Below are positions 52,772 to 62,317 of a stretch of DNA of 64,000 bases, one piece after another. Both the position numbers and the translations under genes were made by a program. The notes beneath the pieces are model-generated. The model saw nothing but the letters and a program-made list of their open reading frames with translations. It was not told the DNA's origin and did not search any database. The stretch covers positions 2,356,001-2,420,000 of the forward strand of contig NZ_CP031969.1 in assembly GCF_003443735.1 (NCBI RefSeq), given 5' to 3'. This stretch comes from Streptomyces sp. CC0208. GTDB taxonomy: Bacteria; Actinomycetota; Actinomycetes; Streptomycetales; Streptomycetaceae. Position 1 is the first letter of the stretch. Each line of letters opens with the position of its first letter.

Positions 52772-53536
52772 ATGGCCGTCAGCGCGTACGACCTCACCGG
52801 ACGCACCGCGTTCGTCACCGGCGCCGCGAGCGGCATCGGCCGCGCGACCGCCGTCCTGCTCGCCGAGGCGGGTGCCACCGTCCACTGCGCCGACCTCGAC
52901 GCGGCCGGGCTGCACGAGACCGCGACGCTGATCAAGGACGCCGGCGGCACCGCCCACACCCACCCCCTCGACGTCACCGACCGGGGACAGCTCCACCAGG
53001 CCGTCACCTCGTGCGAGCGCCTGGACGTGCTGGCCGCGGTCGCCGGCATCATGCACAGCAGCCCGGTCCTGGAGACGCGGGACGAGGACCTCGACCGCGT
53101 CCTGGACGTCAACTTCAAGGGCGTGCTCCACGCCTGCCAGGAGGCGGCCCGTCTGATGCTCGATCGCGGGACGAGGGGCAGCATCGTCACGATGGCCTCC
53201 GGCGCCGTGGACACGGGCGGCGCGGGCCTGCTCTGCTACGGCGCCTCCAAGGCAGCCGTCGTCCAGCTCACGAAGACCCTGGCCACCGAGGTCGGCCGGT
53301 ACGGCATCCGGGTCAACGCCGTCGCGCCCGGCTGGATCCGCACCCCGATGACCGACCGGCACGACGAGGACGCCCAGGCCCACACCGAGGCGCTCATGTC
53401 CCGCATGTCACCGCTCAAGCGCGTGGGCGAGCCGCAGGACATCGCCCACGCCGTGCTCTACCTGGCCTCCGACGCCTCGTCCTTCACGACAGGCCAGATC
53501 CTCCGTCCGAACGGCGGGGTGGCGATGCCGTGGTAG
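52772..53536 (+). CDS. Short-chain dehydrogenase/reductase
   Basis: The 254-residue classical SDR has the NAD(P)-binding GAASGIGRATAVLL, ADLDAAGL acidic turn (suggesting NAD), active site YGASKAAVVQL with Ser in TMASGAVDTG, and APGWIRTPMTDR. The leaderless promoter points to the ATG at 52772; an in-frame codon at 52736 lies inside it. Closest resemblance is to 3-oxoacyl-ACP-reductase-like and glucose-1-dehydrogenase-like enzymes, but the substrate is unknown. The 3' end overlaps a convergent small membrane gene by 53 bp. Confidence 0.88.
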   Translation: MAVSAYDLTGRTAFVTGAASGIGRATAVLLAEAGATVHCADLDAAGLHETATLIKDAGGTAHTHPLDVTDRGQLHQAVTSCERLDVLAAVAGIMHSSPVLETRDEDLDRVLDVNFKGVLHACQEAARLMLDRGTRGSIVTMASGAVDTGGAGLLCYGASKAAVVQLTKTLATEVGRYGIRVNAVAPGWIRTPMTDRHDEDAQAHTEALMSRMSPLKRVGEPQDIAHAVLYLASDASSFTTGQILRPNGGVAMPW

Positions 53537-53816
53537 CCGCTCCCGCCTCCCCCGGCCGACCCGGCTGCCCGGTCGGCTCGGCACCGGCAGGCTTCCCCGC
53601 CCGCCATGCCTGACCCCACCGCCCTGCGGCTACGGCCCCCGCGGCCCGCGCCTTCGGCACACAGTGCACCGGCAACAGGCTCAGCCCCCACCCACCCGCC
53701 GCGACCGCCCCTTCGAGCACCCCGGCGTCCGGCGCCAGCACCAGCCGCGCCACGGCACACCACCACAGTGCCCCGAGCCCGAGCGCCATCCCCCGGCGTA
53801 CTGTCGGCCCCGCCAT
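53484..53816 (-). CDS. Small membrane protein, unknown function
   Basis: The 110-residue product has GGAGG eight bases before the ATG. The N-terminal half is hydrophobic (RRGMALGLGALWWCAVARLVLA and VLEGAVAAGGWGLSLLPVHCV); the C-terminal half is Ala/Gly/Pro-rich and soluble. It overlaps the end of the SDR gene in convergent orientation and lies 103 bp downstream of the clgR terminator. The good ribosome site and hydrophobic segments support a real gene. No family recognised. Confidence 0.6.
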   Translation of the reverse strand: MAGPTVRRGMALGLGALWWCAVARLVLAPDAGVLEGAVAAGGWGLSLLPVHCVPKARAAGAVAAGRWGQAWRAGKPAGAEPTGQPGRPGEAGAATTASPPRRSDGGSGLS

Positions 53817-53918
53817 GCAGCCACCTCCAGCCCGGACGCTAGACGGCCGCCCGATCCGCGGGGAGGGCGCATCAAGGGCACACGGACGCACCGACGCGGC
53901 CGTCGCTCCAAGATGCAC

Positions 53919-53974
53919 GAAAACCCCGACCGGCGCCTCTCCAGACCAGCTGGAGAAACCCGTCCGGGGCTTCG
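53919..53974 (-). terminator. Terminator of clgR
   Basis: On the minus strand a long imperfect hairpin (GAAGCCCCGGAC ... GGTCGGGGTTTTC with inner CTCCAG/CTGGAG) ends in TTTT at 53923-53920. It lies about 50 bp beyond the clgR stop. It is one of the few here with a T-run. Confidence 0.7.
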
Positions 53975-54023
53975 CAGACTTCCTCGCGGTGAGCCATCGA
54001 TCACGGCACACCGAGCGCGAGCG

Positions 54024-54404
54024 TCACGCCGCTACGACGTCCACCGCTTCGCTCGGCGCCTTGATGGTCACCCGTTCCGGTGGCACACCCTTTACGGACA
54101 CGGAACCCAGCATCGGGCGCACGGGCGCCGGTACGGGCTCGCTGGGGGTGGCCGCAGCAGACTGGGCCAGCTCGGCGAGGGCAAGCTCGTCGCTCACTTC
54201 CCGCATGAGCTCGGACATCCGTACGTCCAACGCGTCGCAGATCGCGGAGAGCAGTTCGGAGGAAGCCTCCTTCTGCCCCCGCTCCACCTCGGAGAGATAG
54301 CCGAGTGAGACTCGGGCGGAGGAGGAGACCTCGCGCAGAGTACGGCCCTGGCGCTGGCGCTGCCGACGCAGCACGTCACCCAGCAGGCGACGGAGCAGAA
54401 TCAT
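54024..54404 (-). CDS. clgR: ClgR, XRE-family activator of clp/lon protease genes
   Basis: The 126-residue regulator has an HTH_XRE domain ([37 protein letters not shown], residues ~20-60). The context, downstream of pgsA and cinA, is that of ClgR in Streptomyces and mycobacteria. By family it activates clpP1P2, clpC and lon. The C-terminus ends VDVVAA; two terminal alanines act as a ClpP degradation signal in this regulator, so its own level falls when Clp is active. The start 54404 has GGAGGGAG upstream. A terminator follows. Confidence 0.9.
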   Translation of the reverse strand: MILLRRLLGDVLRRQRQRQGRTLREVSSSARVSLGYLSEVERGQKEASSELLSAICDALDVRMSELMREVSDELALAELAQSAAATPSEPVPAPVRPMLGSVSVKGVPPERVTIKAPSEAVDVVAA

Positions 54405-54513
54405 CGGTGGCTCCCTCCTCGGACCGCGTAGCCGCATCCTTCACGCCCCACCGTACCGCCTTGCGCCGCGGCCGTGCGGGGAGCGATGTCGTGTTCACTC
54501 AGGGCTGCAAACA

Positions 54514-55059
54514 TCAAAACCCCCCGTTCCGTTCCGTATCCTGTGCCCGCTCATTCCCGGTCTGTTCGCTCGCCAGCTCCTCCAGGAGGAGTGCGAGCAC
54601 GCTCCGTACACTCTCCATACGAATTTCCGCGCGGTCGCCGTTCAACCGCAGCGCGGTCACTTTCCCGCCACTGACTGCTTCGGAAGCGCCCGCGAAGGGT
54701 CCGTCGACGGCCACGAAAACCGTTCCGACGGGCTTGCCGTCCTGCGGTTCCGGGCCCGCGACTCCGGTGGTCGCGATGCCCCAGTCGGCACCGAGCGCCT
54801 TGCGCACTCCGGCCGCCATCTGGGCCGCGACCTGCGGATCCACCGCACCTCGCTGGTCCAGCAGGGTGGCGTCGACACCCAGCAGCTCATGCTTCAGCTC
54901 CGTGGCGTAGGCGGTCACCGAACCCCGGAACGCCTGGGACGCGCCGGGGACGGCTGTGATTTCCGCCGCAACCAGTCCGCCGGTGAGCGACTCGGCGACC
55001 GCGAGCGTCCAACCCTTCACGGTGAGTAGTCGCACCACTTGGGCGGCTGGGGAATTCAC
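54514..55059 (-). CDS. cinA: CinA-C domain protein, nicotinamide-nucleotide amidohydrolase
   Basis: The 181-residue product consists only of the C-terminal PncC domain: LAVAESLTGGLVAAEITAVPGASQAFRGSVTAYATELK, DWGIATTGVAGPEPQDGKPVGTVFVAV. It would deamidate NMN to nicotinate mononucleotide. The long CinA N-terminal molybdopterin-binding-like domain is absent. Its GTG overlaps the pgsA stop by four bases (GTGA), showing translational coupling. It is followed by clgR 109 bp later. Confidence 0.93.
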   Translation of the reverse strand: MNSPAAQVVRLLTVKGWTLAVAESLTGGLVAAEITAVPGASQAFRGSVTAYATELKHELLGVDATLLDQRGAVDPQVAAQMAAGVRKALGADWGIATTGVAGPEPQDGKPVGTVFVAVDGPFAGASEAVSGGKVTALRLNGDRAEIRMESVRSVLALLLEELASEQTGNERAQDTERNGGF

Positions 55060-55874
55060 GCTTCCGTCTCCTCCAACGCCGCCCGGCGCTCGGCGATTCC
55101 CTGCCTGCGCAGCACAATGGCCTGTCTCACATAGTCGAGTCCGGTCACGACGGTCAGCACGACCGCCACAGCCATCACCCAGAACCTCGCGGTGGCCAGC
55201 CACCCCGTCAGTGCCAGGATGTACATCCCTACGGCGATGCCCTGGCTGAGGGTCTTGAGCTTGCCACCCCGGCTCGCCGGGATCACGCCGTACCGGATGA
55301 CGAGGAAACGCAGGAGGGTGATCCCGAGTTCCCTGCCGAGGATGACGATCGTCACCCACCAGGGCAGGTCGCCGAGCCCGGACAGACAGATCAGCGCCGC
55401 CCCCATGATCGCCTTGTCGGCGATGGGGTCGGCGATCTTCCCGAAGTCCGTGACGAGGTTGTAGGTGCGCGCCAGGTGTCCGTCGAACAGGTCGGTGATC
55501 ATGGCGACGGCGAAGGCCGCCCAGGCGAACGAGCGCCACGCGGGGTCGTACCCGCCGTCGGCCAGCATCAGGGCGACGAGGCCGGGCACGAGGAGCAGCC
55601 GGAGCATGGTCAGCAGATTGGCGATGTTCCAGACGCTGGCCTGGTTGACGGCCGCGGCGGCGATCTTCCCCCCGCGCGCGGGCTTGGCACCGGAGTCGAC
55701 GTCGGCCTCCGCAGCCGCGGGGACCGCACTGGCGTGCAGTGCGGCGGCCGTAGCGGAGACCGCGTCCGAGGGAACGCTCGGTGCCGCGCCGGACGCGGCG
55801 CCCGAGACCGCGCCCGCCGGTCCGCCCTTCGCGGCGGAGGGGCCACCCGCGGCGGACGCCGGAACCCCGGTCAT
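55056..55874 (-). CDS. pgsA: CDP-diacylglycerol--glycerol-3-phosphate phosphatidyltransferase (PgsA-type)
   Basis: This CDP-alcohol phosphotransferase of the inner membrane has the signature [27 protein letters not shown] and about six hydrophobic segments. The first ~75 residues are a low-complexity Ala/Gly/Pro extension absent from short homologues. It is named pgsA from the family and context; an actinobacterial paralogue with unclear substrate exists in this position, so the head group is not certain. Overlaps of four bases with rimO upstream and cinA downstream make a coupled operon. Confidence 0.9.
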   Translation of the reverse strand: MTGVPASAAGGPSAAKGGPAGAVSGAASGAAPSVPSDAVSATAAALHASAVPAAAEADVDSGAKPARGGKIAAAAVNQASVWNIANLLTMLRLLLVPGLVALMLADGGYDPAWRSFAWAAFAVAMITDLFDGHLARTYNLVTDFGKIADPIADKAIMGAALICLSGLGDLPWWVTIVILGRELGITLLRFLVIRYGVIPASRGGKLKTLSQGIAVGMYILALTGWLATARFWVMAVAVVLTVVTGLDYVRQAIVLRRQGIAERRAALEETEA

Positions 55875-57367
55875 CTGCCCGCCTCCTCACTACACGCGAG
55901 CGAGCCGTCGAGCGGCTCGGCCACCAGGTCGACACCTTCCGTACCGACCACCTTCGCCTCGACCATACGACCGACACTGAGACCTTCGCCGCTCGTGAGC
56001 AGCACCTGGCCGTCGGTCTCGGGCGCCTGGTGCGCGCCGCGGCCGTACACGCCCTCCTCGTCGACGGACTCGACCAGCACCTGCACGGTCTCGCCGACGC
56101 GCTCCTCGGCGCGCTGCGAGACGAGTTCCTCGGCGAGCCGGGAGACATGGGCCAGCCGCTCCGCGACCACGTCCTCGTCCAGCTTGTTCTCGTACGTCGC
56201 CGCTTCGGTGCCCTCCTCGTCGGAGTACCCGAAGACACCGATGGCGTCCAGTCGCGCGCCGTTCAGGAACCGCTCCAGCTCGGCGAGGTCGGCCTCGGTC
56301 TCGCCGGGGAAGCCCACGATGAAGTTGGAGCGCACGCCGGCCTCGGGGGCCTTGCCGCGGATGGTGTCGAGGAGCTCCAGGAAGCGGTCGGTGTCACCAA
56401 AGCGGCGCATCGCGCGCAGCACGCCGGGGGCGGAGTGCTGGAAGGACAGGTCGAAGTAGGGCACGACCTTGGGCGTGGAGGTGAGCACGTCGATCAGGCC
56501 GGGCCGCATCTCGGCCGGCTGGAGGTAGCTGACACGCACGCGTTCCAGTCCGTCGACCTCGGCGAGCTCGGGCAGCAGGGACTCCAGCAGGCGGATGTCG
56601 CCGAGGTCCTTGCCGTACGACGTGTTGTTCTCGGAGACCAGCATGATCTCCTTGACGCCCTGCTCGGCCAGCCAGCGCGTCTCGTTGAGGACGTCCGAGG
56701 GGCGGCGGGAGATGAAGGAGCCGCGGAAGGACGGGATGGCGCAGAAGGAGCAGCGCCGGTCGCAGCCGGAGGCGAGCTTGACCGAGGCGACCGGGGAGCC
56801 GTCCAGACGGCGGCGCAGGGGCGCACGGGGACCGGAGGCCGGAGCGAGCCCCTCCGGAAGGTCGGCGGGAGCAGCCTCGGGGGTCTCGGCGGCCGGACCG
56901 TGTCCGGGCAGCGCGACGGACGCTGCCGACTCCTGCCGCTGGGCCGGGCTGATCGGCAGCAGCTTGCGCCGGTCGCGCGGGGTGTGGGCGGCGTGGATGC
57001 CACCGCTGAGGATGGTCTGGAGCCGGTCGGAGATGTCGGCGTAGTCGTCGAAGCCGAGCACCCCGTCCGCTTCCGGCAGCGCCTCGGCGAGGTCCTTGCC
57101 GTACCGCTCGGCCATGCAGCCCACCGCCACGACGGCCTGGGTTCTGCCGTGCCCCTTGAGGTCGTTCGCCTCCAGGAGGGCGTCGACGGAGTCCTTCTTG
57201 GCGGCCTCGACGAAGCCACAGGTGTTGACGACGGCGACATCCGCCTCTGCGGCGTCCTCCACGAGATCCCAGCCGTCCGCCTCCAAACGGCCTGCGAGCT
57301 CCTCCGAGTCCACCTCGTTGCGGGCGCAGCCAAGAGTGACGAGTGCGACGGTACGGCGTTCAGGCAT
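55871..57367 (-). CDS. rimO: Ribosomal protein S12 methylthiotransferase
   Basis: RimO is a radical-SAM enzyme that methylthiolates Asp of ribosomal protein S12. N-terminal MTTase cysteines are in [23 protein letters not shown] and [14 protein letters not shown] sequence, and the radical-SAM motif [17 protein letters not shown] lies near residue 200, followed by [10 protein letters not shown] and TRAM. An Ala/Pro-rich insertion of about 45 residues lies between the MTTase and radical-SAM domains. The ATG at 57367 begins the conserved [14 protein letters not shown]. First gene of rimO-pgsA-cinA. Confidence 0.95.
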   Translation of the reverse strand: MPERRTVALVTLGCARNEVDSEELAGRLEADGWDLVEDAAEADVAVVNTCGFVEAAKKDSVDALLEANDLKGHGRTQAVVAVGCMAERYGKDLAEALPEADGVLGFDDYADISDRLQTILSGGIHAAHTPRDRRKLLPISPAQRQESAASVALPGHGPAAETPEAAPADLPEGLAPASGPRAPLRRRLDGSPVASVKLASGCDRRCSFCAIPSFRGSFISRRPSDVLNETRWLAEQGVKEIMLVSENNTSYGKDLGDIRLLESLLPELAEVDGLERVRVSYLQPAEMRPGLIDVLTSTPKVVPYFDLSFQHSAPGVLRAMRRFGDTDRFLELLDTIRGKAPEAGVRSNFIVGFPGETEADLAELERFLNGARLDAIGVFGYSDEEGTEAATYENKLDEDVVAERLAHVSRLAEELVSQRAEERVGETVQVLVESVDEEGVYGRGAHQAPETDGQVLLTSGEGLSVGRMVEAKVVGTEGVDLVAEPLDGSLACSEEAGR

Positions 57368-57405
57368 GGGCTCAAGACTACTTCGTCCCACTGACACCCC
57401 ACGTC

Positions 57406-57437
57406 GAAGGGGTTGGCCGATCGCGGCCAACCCCTTC
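57406..57437. terminator. Hairpin terminator between rodZ-like gene and rimO
   Basis: Arms GAAGGGGTTGGCC (57406-57418) and GGCCAACCCCTTC (57425-57437) form a perfect 13-bp stem with a six-base loop. It ends transcription of the rodZ-like gene before rimO. Confidence 0.85.
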
Positions 57438-57460
57438 ACAGCGAGAACACGAACAGCGAG

Positions 57461-58297
57461 CTATCCGACCTGAGGGTCGCCCTTGGTGTACGTCAGGCGC
57501 TCCACGGCTCCGGGCTGCCAGTCGTCGTCGATCTTCTTGCCGTTCACGTACAGCTGGATGGCTCCGGCGTCACCGAGGACGAGGTTGATCTTGTCGCTGT
57601 CCTGGAAGGTCTTGGAGTCGCCCTTGGTGAGCAGTCCGTCGAAGAGGGTCCGGCCGTTGTGGTCCTTGGCGAGGATCCAGCTCTTGCCGTCGGCGGCGCT
57701 GACCTGCACGGTCACCTTGTCCTGGGGCGCCGCCGCGATGGCGCTGTCCGACGGCGTGGGCTTCGGGCTCTCGGGGGTCTTGTCGGACTTGGGCGTCGGG
57801 GACTTGCTGGTGGCGGGTGTGGTGCCGTCGGCCACCTGTGTCGTCCCGCCGTCGTCGCCGCCCTTGAAGGCGGTGAACCCGACGAAGCCCACCACGGCGA
57901 CGATCGCGGCGACCATGGCCGCGGTCCAGTTCGGTCCGCGCCGCTCAGGACGGATGCGTTCCGCCTCGAACAGCGGGGCGGCCGGGGTCGGGGCCGGGCG
58001 CCCGCCGCCGTGATCGGCGGCGTACTGGTCCAGAAGGGGGGCCGGGTCCAGATGGACGGCCTTGGCCAGGGTCCGGATGTGGCCCCGGGCGTACACATCG
58101 CCACCGCAGGGGGCGAAGTCGTCCGCCTCGATGGCGTGCACGATGGCGATGCGGACCCTGGTGGCACTGCTGACGTCGTCGACGGTCAGCCCGGCCGCGA
58201 TCCGCGCCTGTTTCAGGGCGTGGCCGACGGAGAGGCGGGCTTCCTGCGGGTCGTCTTCGAACGGACGCTCGTCTTCAGGGGAGTTGCCGATGGACAC
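57461..58297 (-). CDS. RodZ-like cytoskeletal/HTH membrane protein
   Basis: An N-terminal HTH_25 domain (ARLSVGHALKQARIAAGLTVDDVSSATRVRIAIVHAIEADDF and YARGHIRTLAKAVHLDP) is followed by a single membrane helix (WTAAMVAAIVAVVGFVGFTAF), a Thr/Pro/Ser/Lys linker and an outer DUF4115-type domain (VTVQVSAADGKSWILAK ... LYVNGKKID). This is the layout of RodZ, which links MreB to cell-wall synthesis. The GTG at 58297 has AAAGG upstream and is preferred; a GTG nine codons earlier (58324) is possible. It lies between ftsK and rimO, its usual place in actinobacteria. Confidence 0.85.
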   Translation of the reverse strand: MSIGNSPEDERPFEDDPQEARLSVGHALKQARIAAGLTVDDVSSATRVRIAIVHAIEADDFAPCGGDVYARGHIRTLAKAVHLDPAPLLDQYAADHGGGRPAPTPAAPLFEAERIRPERRGPNWTAAMVAAIVAVVGFVGFTAFKGGDDGGTTQVADGTTPATSKSPTPKSDKTPESPKPTPSDSAIAAAPQDKVTVQVSAADGKSWILAKDHNGRTLFDGLLTKGDSKTFQDSDKINLVLGDAGAIQLYVNGKKIDDDWQPGAVERLTYTKGDPQVG

Positions 58298-58541
58298 GGG
58301 GGCGCCTTTCGAGCGTTTAGCCACCTGTGCTGGAGGTTCAGTCTAGGGGGGGTGCGAAAGGGTGGGGCAACCGGGCGGTGGGACTTTGTACGCCATCGGA
58401 ATGGCCGAACACACCGACGGTGGGGCAGCAGCTTTTTGCTTCCCTCAACTTGACGTACGCCGAAGGGAAACGGTTGCTCAATGATCCCTTACGGGTGAGT
58501 CACGATCGAACATCGGTGGCCGCACCCGTGTCGGGCTCTCT

Positions 58542-61268
58542 CTAAGCCTCCCCGCGGATCACCGCGAGCACGCCGTCCAGTTCGTCAGCCTTCACAAGAA
58601 CGTCACGAGCCTTGGACCCCTCGCTGGGTCCGACGATGCCCCGGGACTCCATCAAGTCCATCAGCCGGCCCGCCTTCGCGAACCCGACCCGCAGCTTGCG
58701 CTGGAGCATGGAGGTCGACCCGAACTGCGTGGAGACGACCAGCTCGGCCGCCTGGCACAGCAGGTCGAGGTCGTCGCCGATCTCCTCGTCGATCTCCTTC
58801 TTCTGCTTGGTGCCCACGACGACGTCGTCCCGGAAGACAGGTGCCATCTGGTCCTTGCAGTGCTGGACGATCGCCGCGACCTCTTCCTCGGTCACGAAGG
58901 CGCCCTGCATACGGGTGGGCTTGTTGGCGCCCATCGGCAGGAACAGCCCGTCGCCCTTGCCGATCAGCTTCTCGGCACCCGGCTGGTCGAGGATGACCCG
59001 GGAATCGGCGAGCGAGGACGTGGCGAAGGCGAGCCGCGAGGGCACGTTCGCCTTGATCAGGCCGGTGACGACGTCCACCGACGGCCGCTGGGTGGCGAGC
59101 ACCAGGTGGATGCCGGCCGCGCGCGCGAGCTGCGTGATCCGCACGATGGCGTCCTCGACGTCCCGCGGGGCGACCATCATCAGGTCGGCGAGCTCGTCGA
59201 CGATCACCAGCAGATACGGGTACGGCTGGAGCTCACGCTCGCTGCCCTCGGGCAGTTTGACCTTGCCGTTCCTGATGGCCTCGTTGAAGTCGTCGATGTG
59301 CCGGAAGCCGTACGCCGCCAGGTCGTCGTAGCGGAGGTCCATCTCCCGTACGACCCACTGGAGGGCCTCGGCGGCCCGCTTCGGGTTGGTGATGATCGGC
59401 GTGATCAGGTGCGGGATGCCCTCATAGGCCGTCAGCTCCACCCGCTTGGGGTCGACGAGGACCATGCGCACGTCCTCGGGGGTCGCGCGGACCATGATGG
59501 AAGTGATCAAGCAGTTAATGCACGACGACTTACCGGAACCGGTGGCTCCGGCGACGAGGACGTGCGGCATCTTCGCCAGGTTGGCCATCACATAGCCGCC
59601 CTCGACGTCCTTGCCGAGCGCGACCAGCATGGGGTGATCGTCCTCGGCGGCCGCCGCGAGCCGCAGCACGTCGCCGAGGTTGACCATCTCCCGGTCGGTG
59701 TTGGGGATCTCGATGCCGACCGCGGACTTGCCGGGGATCGGGCTGATGATCCGTACGTCCGGGCTGGCGACGGCGTACGCGATGTTCTTGGCCAGCGCGG
59801 TGATCCGCTCGACCTTCACGGCGGGCCCGAGCTCGACCTCGTAGCGCGTGACCGTCGGCCCGCGCGTGAAGCCGGTGACGGCGGCGTCGACCTTGAACTC
59901 CGTGAAGACGGTCGTCAGCGAGGCGACTATGGCGTCGTTGGCCGCGCTGCGCGCCTTGCCCGGGCCACCGCGCTCCAGGAGGTCGAGGGAGGGCAGCGCG
60001 TAGGTGACGTCGCCGGACAGCTGGAGCTGCTCCGCGCGCGGCGGCAGCTCGCTCGGCGCCTCGGGGGCGGGCTTGGTGAGGTCCGCCACCTCGACCTTGA
60101 GCTTCTCCTGCTTCGGACGCGCCTCCTGCTTGGGCCGCGCGGCCGGGACCGGAGTGGGTACCGGGGTCGTCTCCACCCGGTCGCCCACGCTGACGCCCTG
60201 GGTGAGGTCGGCGACCAGCGGCGAGGGCGGCAGGCCGTGCATGACGACGCCGTCCAGATCGGCGGCGGCCGCCGCGGCGATGTCCACGGCGTCCATCCGC
60301 CGGTCCATCGCGGGCTGCGGCACCGCGGACCGCCGGGGGCGCCCACGACGCTGCGAGAGGGCCTCCTGCTCCGCTCCGTCGGGGTCGTACGACTCGGGGG
60401 CGGGACCTCGCCTACGTCCGCCCCGCGCGGGCAGCGCCTCGCGCCACTGCTCGTCGTAGCGCTCGTCGTCCTCGCCGAACTCGTCCTCCGCCGGGTCGGG
60501 GAGGATCCCGAGCCGCACACCGAGCTCCCGCAGCCGTCGCGGGATGGCGTTCACCGGGGTGGCCGTGACGACGAGCAGCCCGAAGACCGTCAGCAGCACG
60601 AGCAGCGGTACGGCGAGGACGTCGCCCATGGTGTACGTCAGCGGGGTCGCCGCTCCCCAGCCGATCAGGCCGCCGGCATCCCTTATCGCCTGCATGCCGG
60701 CGCTGCGGGCGGGCGAGCCGCAGGCGATGTGGACCTGGCCGAGCACGCCGATGACGAGCGCCGACAGGCCGATCACGATCCGGCCGTTGGCCTCGGGCTG
60801 CTCGGGGTGCCGGATGAACCGTACGGCGATGACCGCGAGCAGTATCGGCACGAGCAGGTCGAGCCGGCCGAAGGCGCCGGTCACGATGATCTCGACGAGG
60901 TCGCCGACCGGCCCGCGCAGGTTCGACCAGGTGCCGGCGGCCACGATCAGGCCGAGGCCGAGCAGCAGGAGTGCCACGCCGTCCTTCCGGTGCGCGGGGT
61001 CGAGGTTCTTCGCACCCTGCCCTATTCCGCGGAACACCGCGCCCACGGCATGGGCGACGCCGAGCCAGACGGCGCGGATGAGCCGGAGGACGCCTCCGGT
61101 CGGGCTGGGCGCCGGCCTCGGCGGCACGGCCTTCTTCGCCGCGGCCTTTCTGGCGGGCGCCTTCTTCGCCGGGGCTTTCTTCGCAGGCGCCTTCCTCGCC
61201 GGCCCCTTCGCGGGAGCGGCAGCCTTCTTGGCGGGCTGCTTCTTGGCTGCGGAGGGACGTGAGGCCAT
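58542..61268 (-). CDS. ftsK: DNA translocase FtsK/SpoIIIE
   Basis: FtsK is a septum-located DNA pump needed for chromosome partition at sporulation septa. Its 908 residues comprise an N-terminal Lys/Ala/Pro repeat region (AKKAP units), four membrane helices (~90-270), an acidic/Pro linker and the motor with Walker A VAGATGSGKSSCINCL (near residue 585), LVIVDELADLMM and RPSVDVVTGLIKANVPSR. A C-terminal gamma domain (ELVVSTQFGSTSMLQRKLRVGFAKAGRLMDLME) recognises polarity sequences. The ATG at 61268 is the first with coding support; an upstream frame to 61322 lacks conserved sequence. Confidence 0.97.
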   Translation of the reverse strand: MASRPSAAKKQPAKKAAAPAKGPARKAPAKKAPAKKAPARKAAAKKAVPPRPAPSPTGGVLRLIRAVWLGVAHAVGAVFRGIGQGAKNLDPAHRKDGVALLLLGLGLIVAAGTWSNLRGPVGDLVEIIVTGAFGRLDLLVPILLAVIAVRFIRHPEQPEANGRIVIGLSALVIGVLGQVHIACGSPARSAGMQAIRDAGGLIGWGAATPLTYTMGDVLAVPLLVLLTVFGLLVVTATPVNAIPRRLRELGVRLGILPDPAEDEFGEDDERYDEQWREALPARGGRRRGPAPESYDPDGAEQEALSQRRGRPRRSAVPQPAMDRRMDAVDIAAAAAADLDGVVMHGLPPSPLVADLTQGVSVGDRVETTPVPTPVPAARPKQEARPKQEKLKVEVADLTKPAPEAPSELPPRAEQLQLSGDVTYALPSLDLLERGGPGKARSAANDAIVASLTTVFTEFKVDAAVTGFTRGPTVTRYEVELGPAVKVERITALAKNIAYAVASPDVRIISPIPGKSAVGIEIPNTDREMVNLGDVLRLAAAAEDDHPMLVALGKDVEGGYVMANLAKMPHVLVAGATGSGKSSCINCLITSIMVRATPEDVRMVLVDPKRVELTAYEGIPHLITPIITNPKRAAEALQWVVREMDLRYDDLAAYGFRHIDDFNEAIRNGKVKLPEGSERELQPYPYLLVIVDELADLMMVAPRDVEDAIVRITQLARAAGIHLVLATQRPSVDVVTGLIKANVPSRLAFATSSLADSRVILDQPGAEKLIGKGDGLFLPMGANKPTRMQGAFVTEEEVAAIVQHCKDQMAPVFRDDVVVGTKQKKEIDEEIGDDLDLLCQAAELVVSTQFGSTSMLQRKLRVGFAKAGRLMDLMESRGIVGPSEGSKARDVLVKADELDGVLAVIRGEA

Positions 61269-61386
61269 GAGTGTGAGGTTACCGGTGGAGACGACTGCGG
61301 ACACGTGTGCCCGCTGCTTCACCCGTTCGTGTCGCTTCTGGGGAGGTGTCGAACTGACGCCGGCTCAAGGGGTCCGGCGGCGAGCG

Positions 61387-62073
61387 TCAGTTCGGCGAAG
61401 GCACCGACGGGGAACTCCCTGTGCCCGGCTCCAGCGCGTCCAGGGCTCGCCGCAACCCCGTGAGTTTGCGTTCGAGATGGGCCGCGGTGGCCACCGCGGC
61501 CGCGTCCGCGGACTCGTCGTCCAGCTGCTTGGAGAGCGCCTCGGCCTGCTCCTCGACCGCGGCGAGCCGCGCGGACAGCTCGGCGAGCAGTCCCGCCGGC
61601 TCCTTCGCGTCCCCGACCGCCGCCTTGCCCGCGCCGCCACCCTCCAACTGGAGCCGCAGCAACGCCGCCTGTTCCCGCAGCTGGCAGTTCTTCATGTAGA
61701 GCTCGACGAACACCGAGACCTTCGCGCGCAGCACCCACGGGTCGAACGGCTTGGAGATGTAGTCCACCGCACCCGCCGCGTACCCCCGGAAGGTGTGATG
61801 CGGCCCGTGGTTGATGGCGGTGAGGAAGATGATCGGGATGTCCCGGGTCCGCTCCCGCCGTTTGATGTGCGCCGCGGTCTCGAAACCGTCCATGCCAGGC
61901 ATCTGGACGTCCAGCAGAATCACCGCGAAGTCGTCCGTGAGCAGCGCCTTGAGCGCTTCCTCCCCGGACGATGCCCGCACCAGTGTCTGATCGAGCGCGG
62001 AGAGGATGGCCTCCAGCGCCAGCAGATTCTCCGGCCGGTCATCGACCAGGAGGATCTTGGCCTTCTGCACCAT
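61387..62073 (-). CDS. osaB: Response regulator OsaB
   Basis: In Streptomyces OsaB is needed for osmoadaptation and acts with the hybrid kinase OsaA. The 228-residue product has a receiver (AKILLVDDRPENLLALEAIL, phospho-Asp in FAVILLDVQMPGMDG, Lys in AVDYISKPFDPWVLRAKV) followed by a long coiled-coil (LREQAALLRLQLEGG, LAELSARLAAVEEQAEALSKQLDDE) and no DNA-binding domain. The ATG at 62073 has GGAGG eight bases upstream. Two longer starts (to 62280) are less likely. It is 244 bp downstream of osaA. Confidence 0.92.
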   Translation of the reverse strand: MVQKAKILLVDDRPENLLALEAILSALDQTLVRASSGEEALKALLTDDFAVILLDVQMPGMDGFETAAHIKRRERTRDIPIIFLTAINHGPHHTFRGYAAGAVDYISKPFDPWVLRAKVSVFVELYMKNCQLREQAALLRLQLEGGGAGKAAVGDAKEPAGLLAELSARLAAVEEQAEALSKQLDDESADAAAVATAAHLERKLTGLRRALDALEPGTGSSPSVPSPN

Positions 62074-62317
62074 GGCCCGCCCTCCTCGCCCCGGATGTGC
62101 ACCGGGTGCCGCCCCTGGGGACGACTCCCTTTCGCCGCCCGTCCTTGTGCCGGTCATCGTAGCCGCACCCTGTCTGTCGCCACACCCTGTCACCGTGATG
62201 TCACTGTGCACGTAGCAGAAACGTAGCGGGAGACCAGAAGGTTCCCCGAATCCCGTACTTCTACACGGCGTCGGGCACACTGAGTCAGCAACTCCGCGTG
62301 AACTTCGCGGAATCCCA

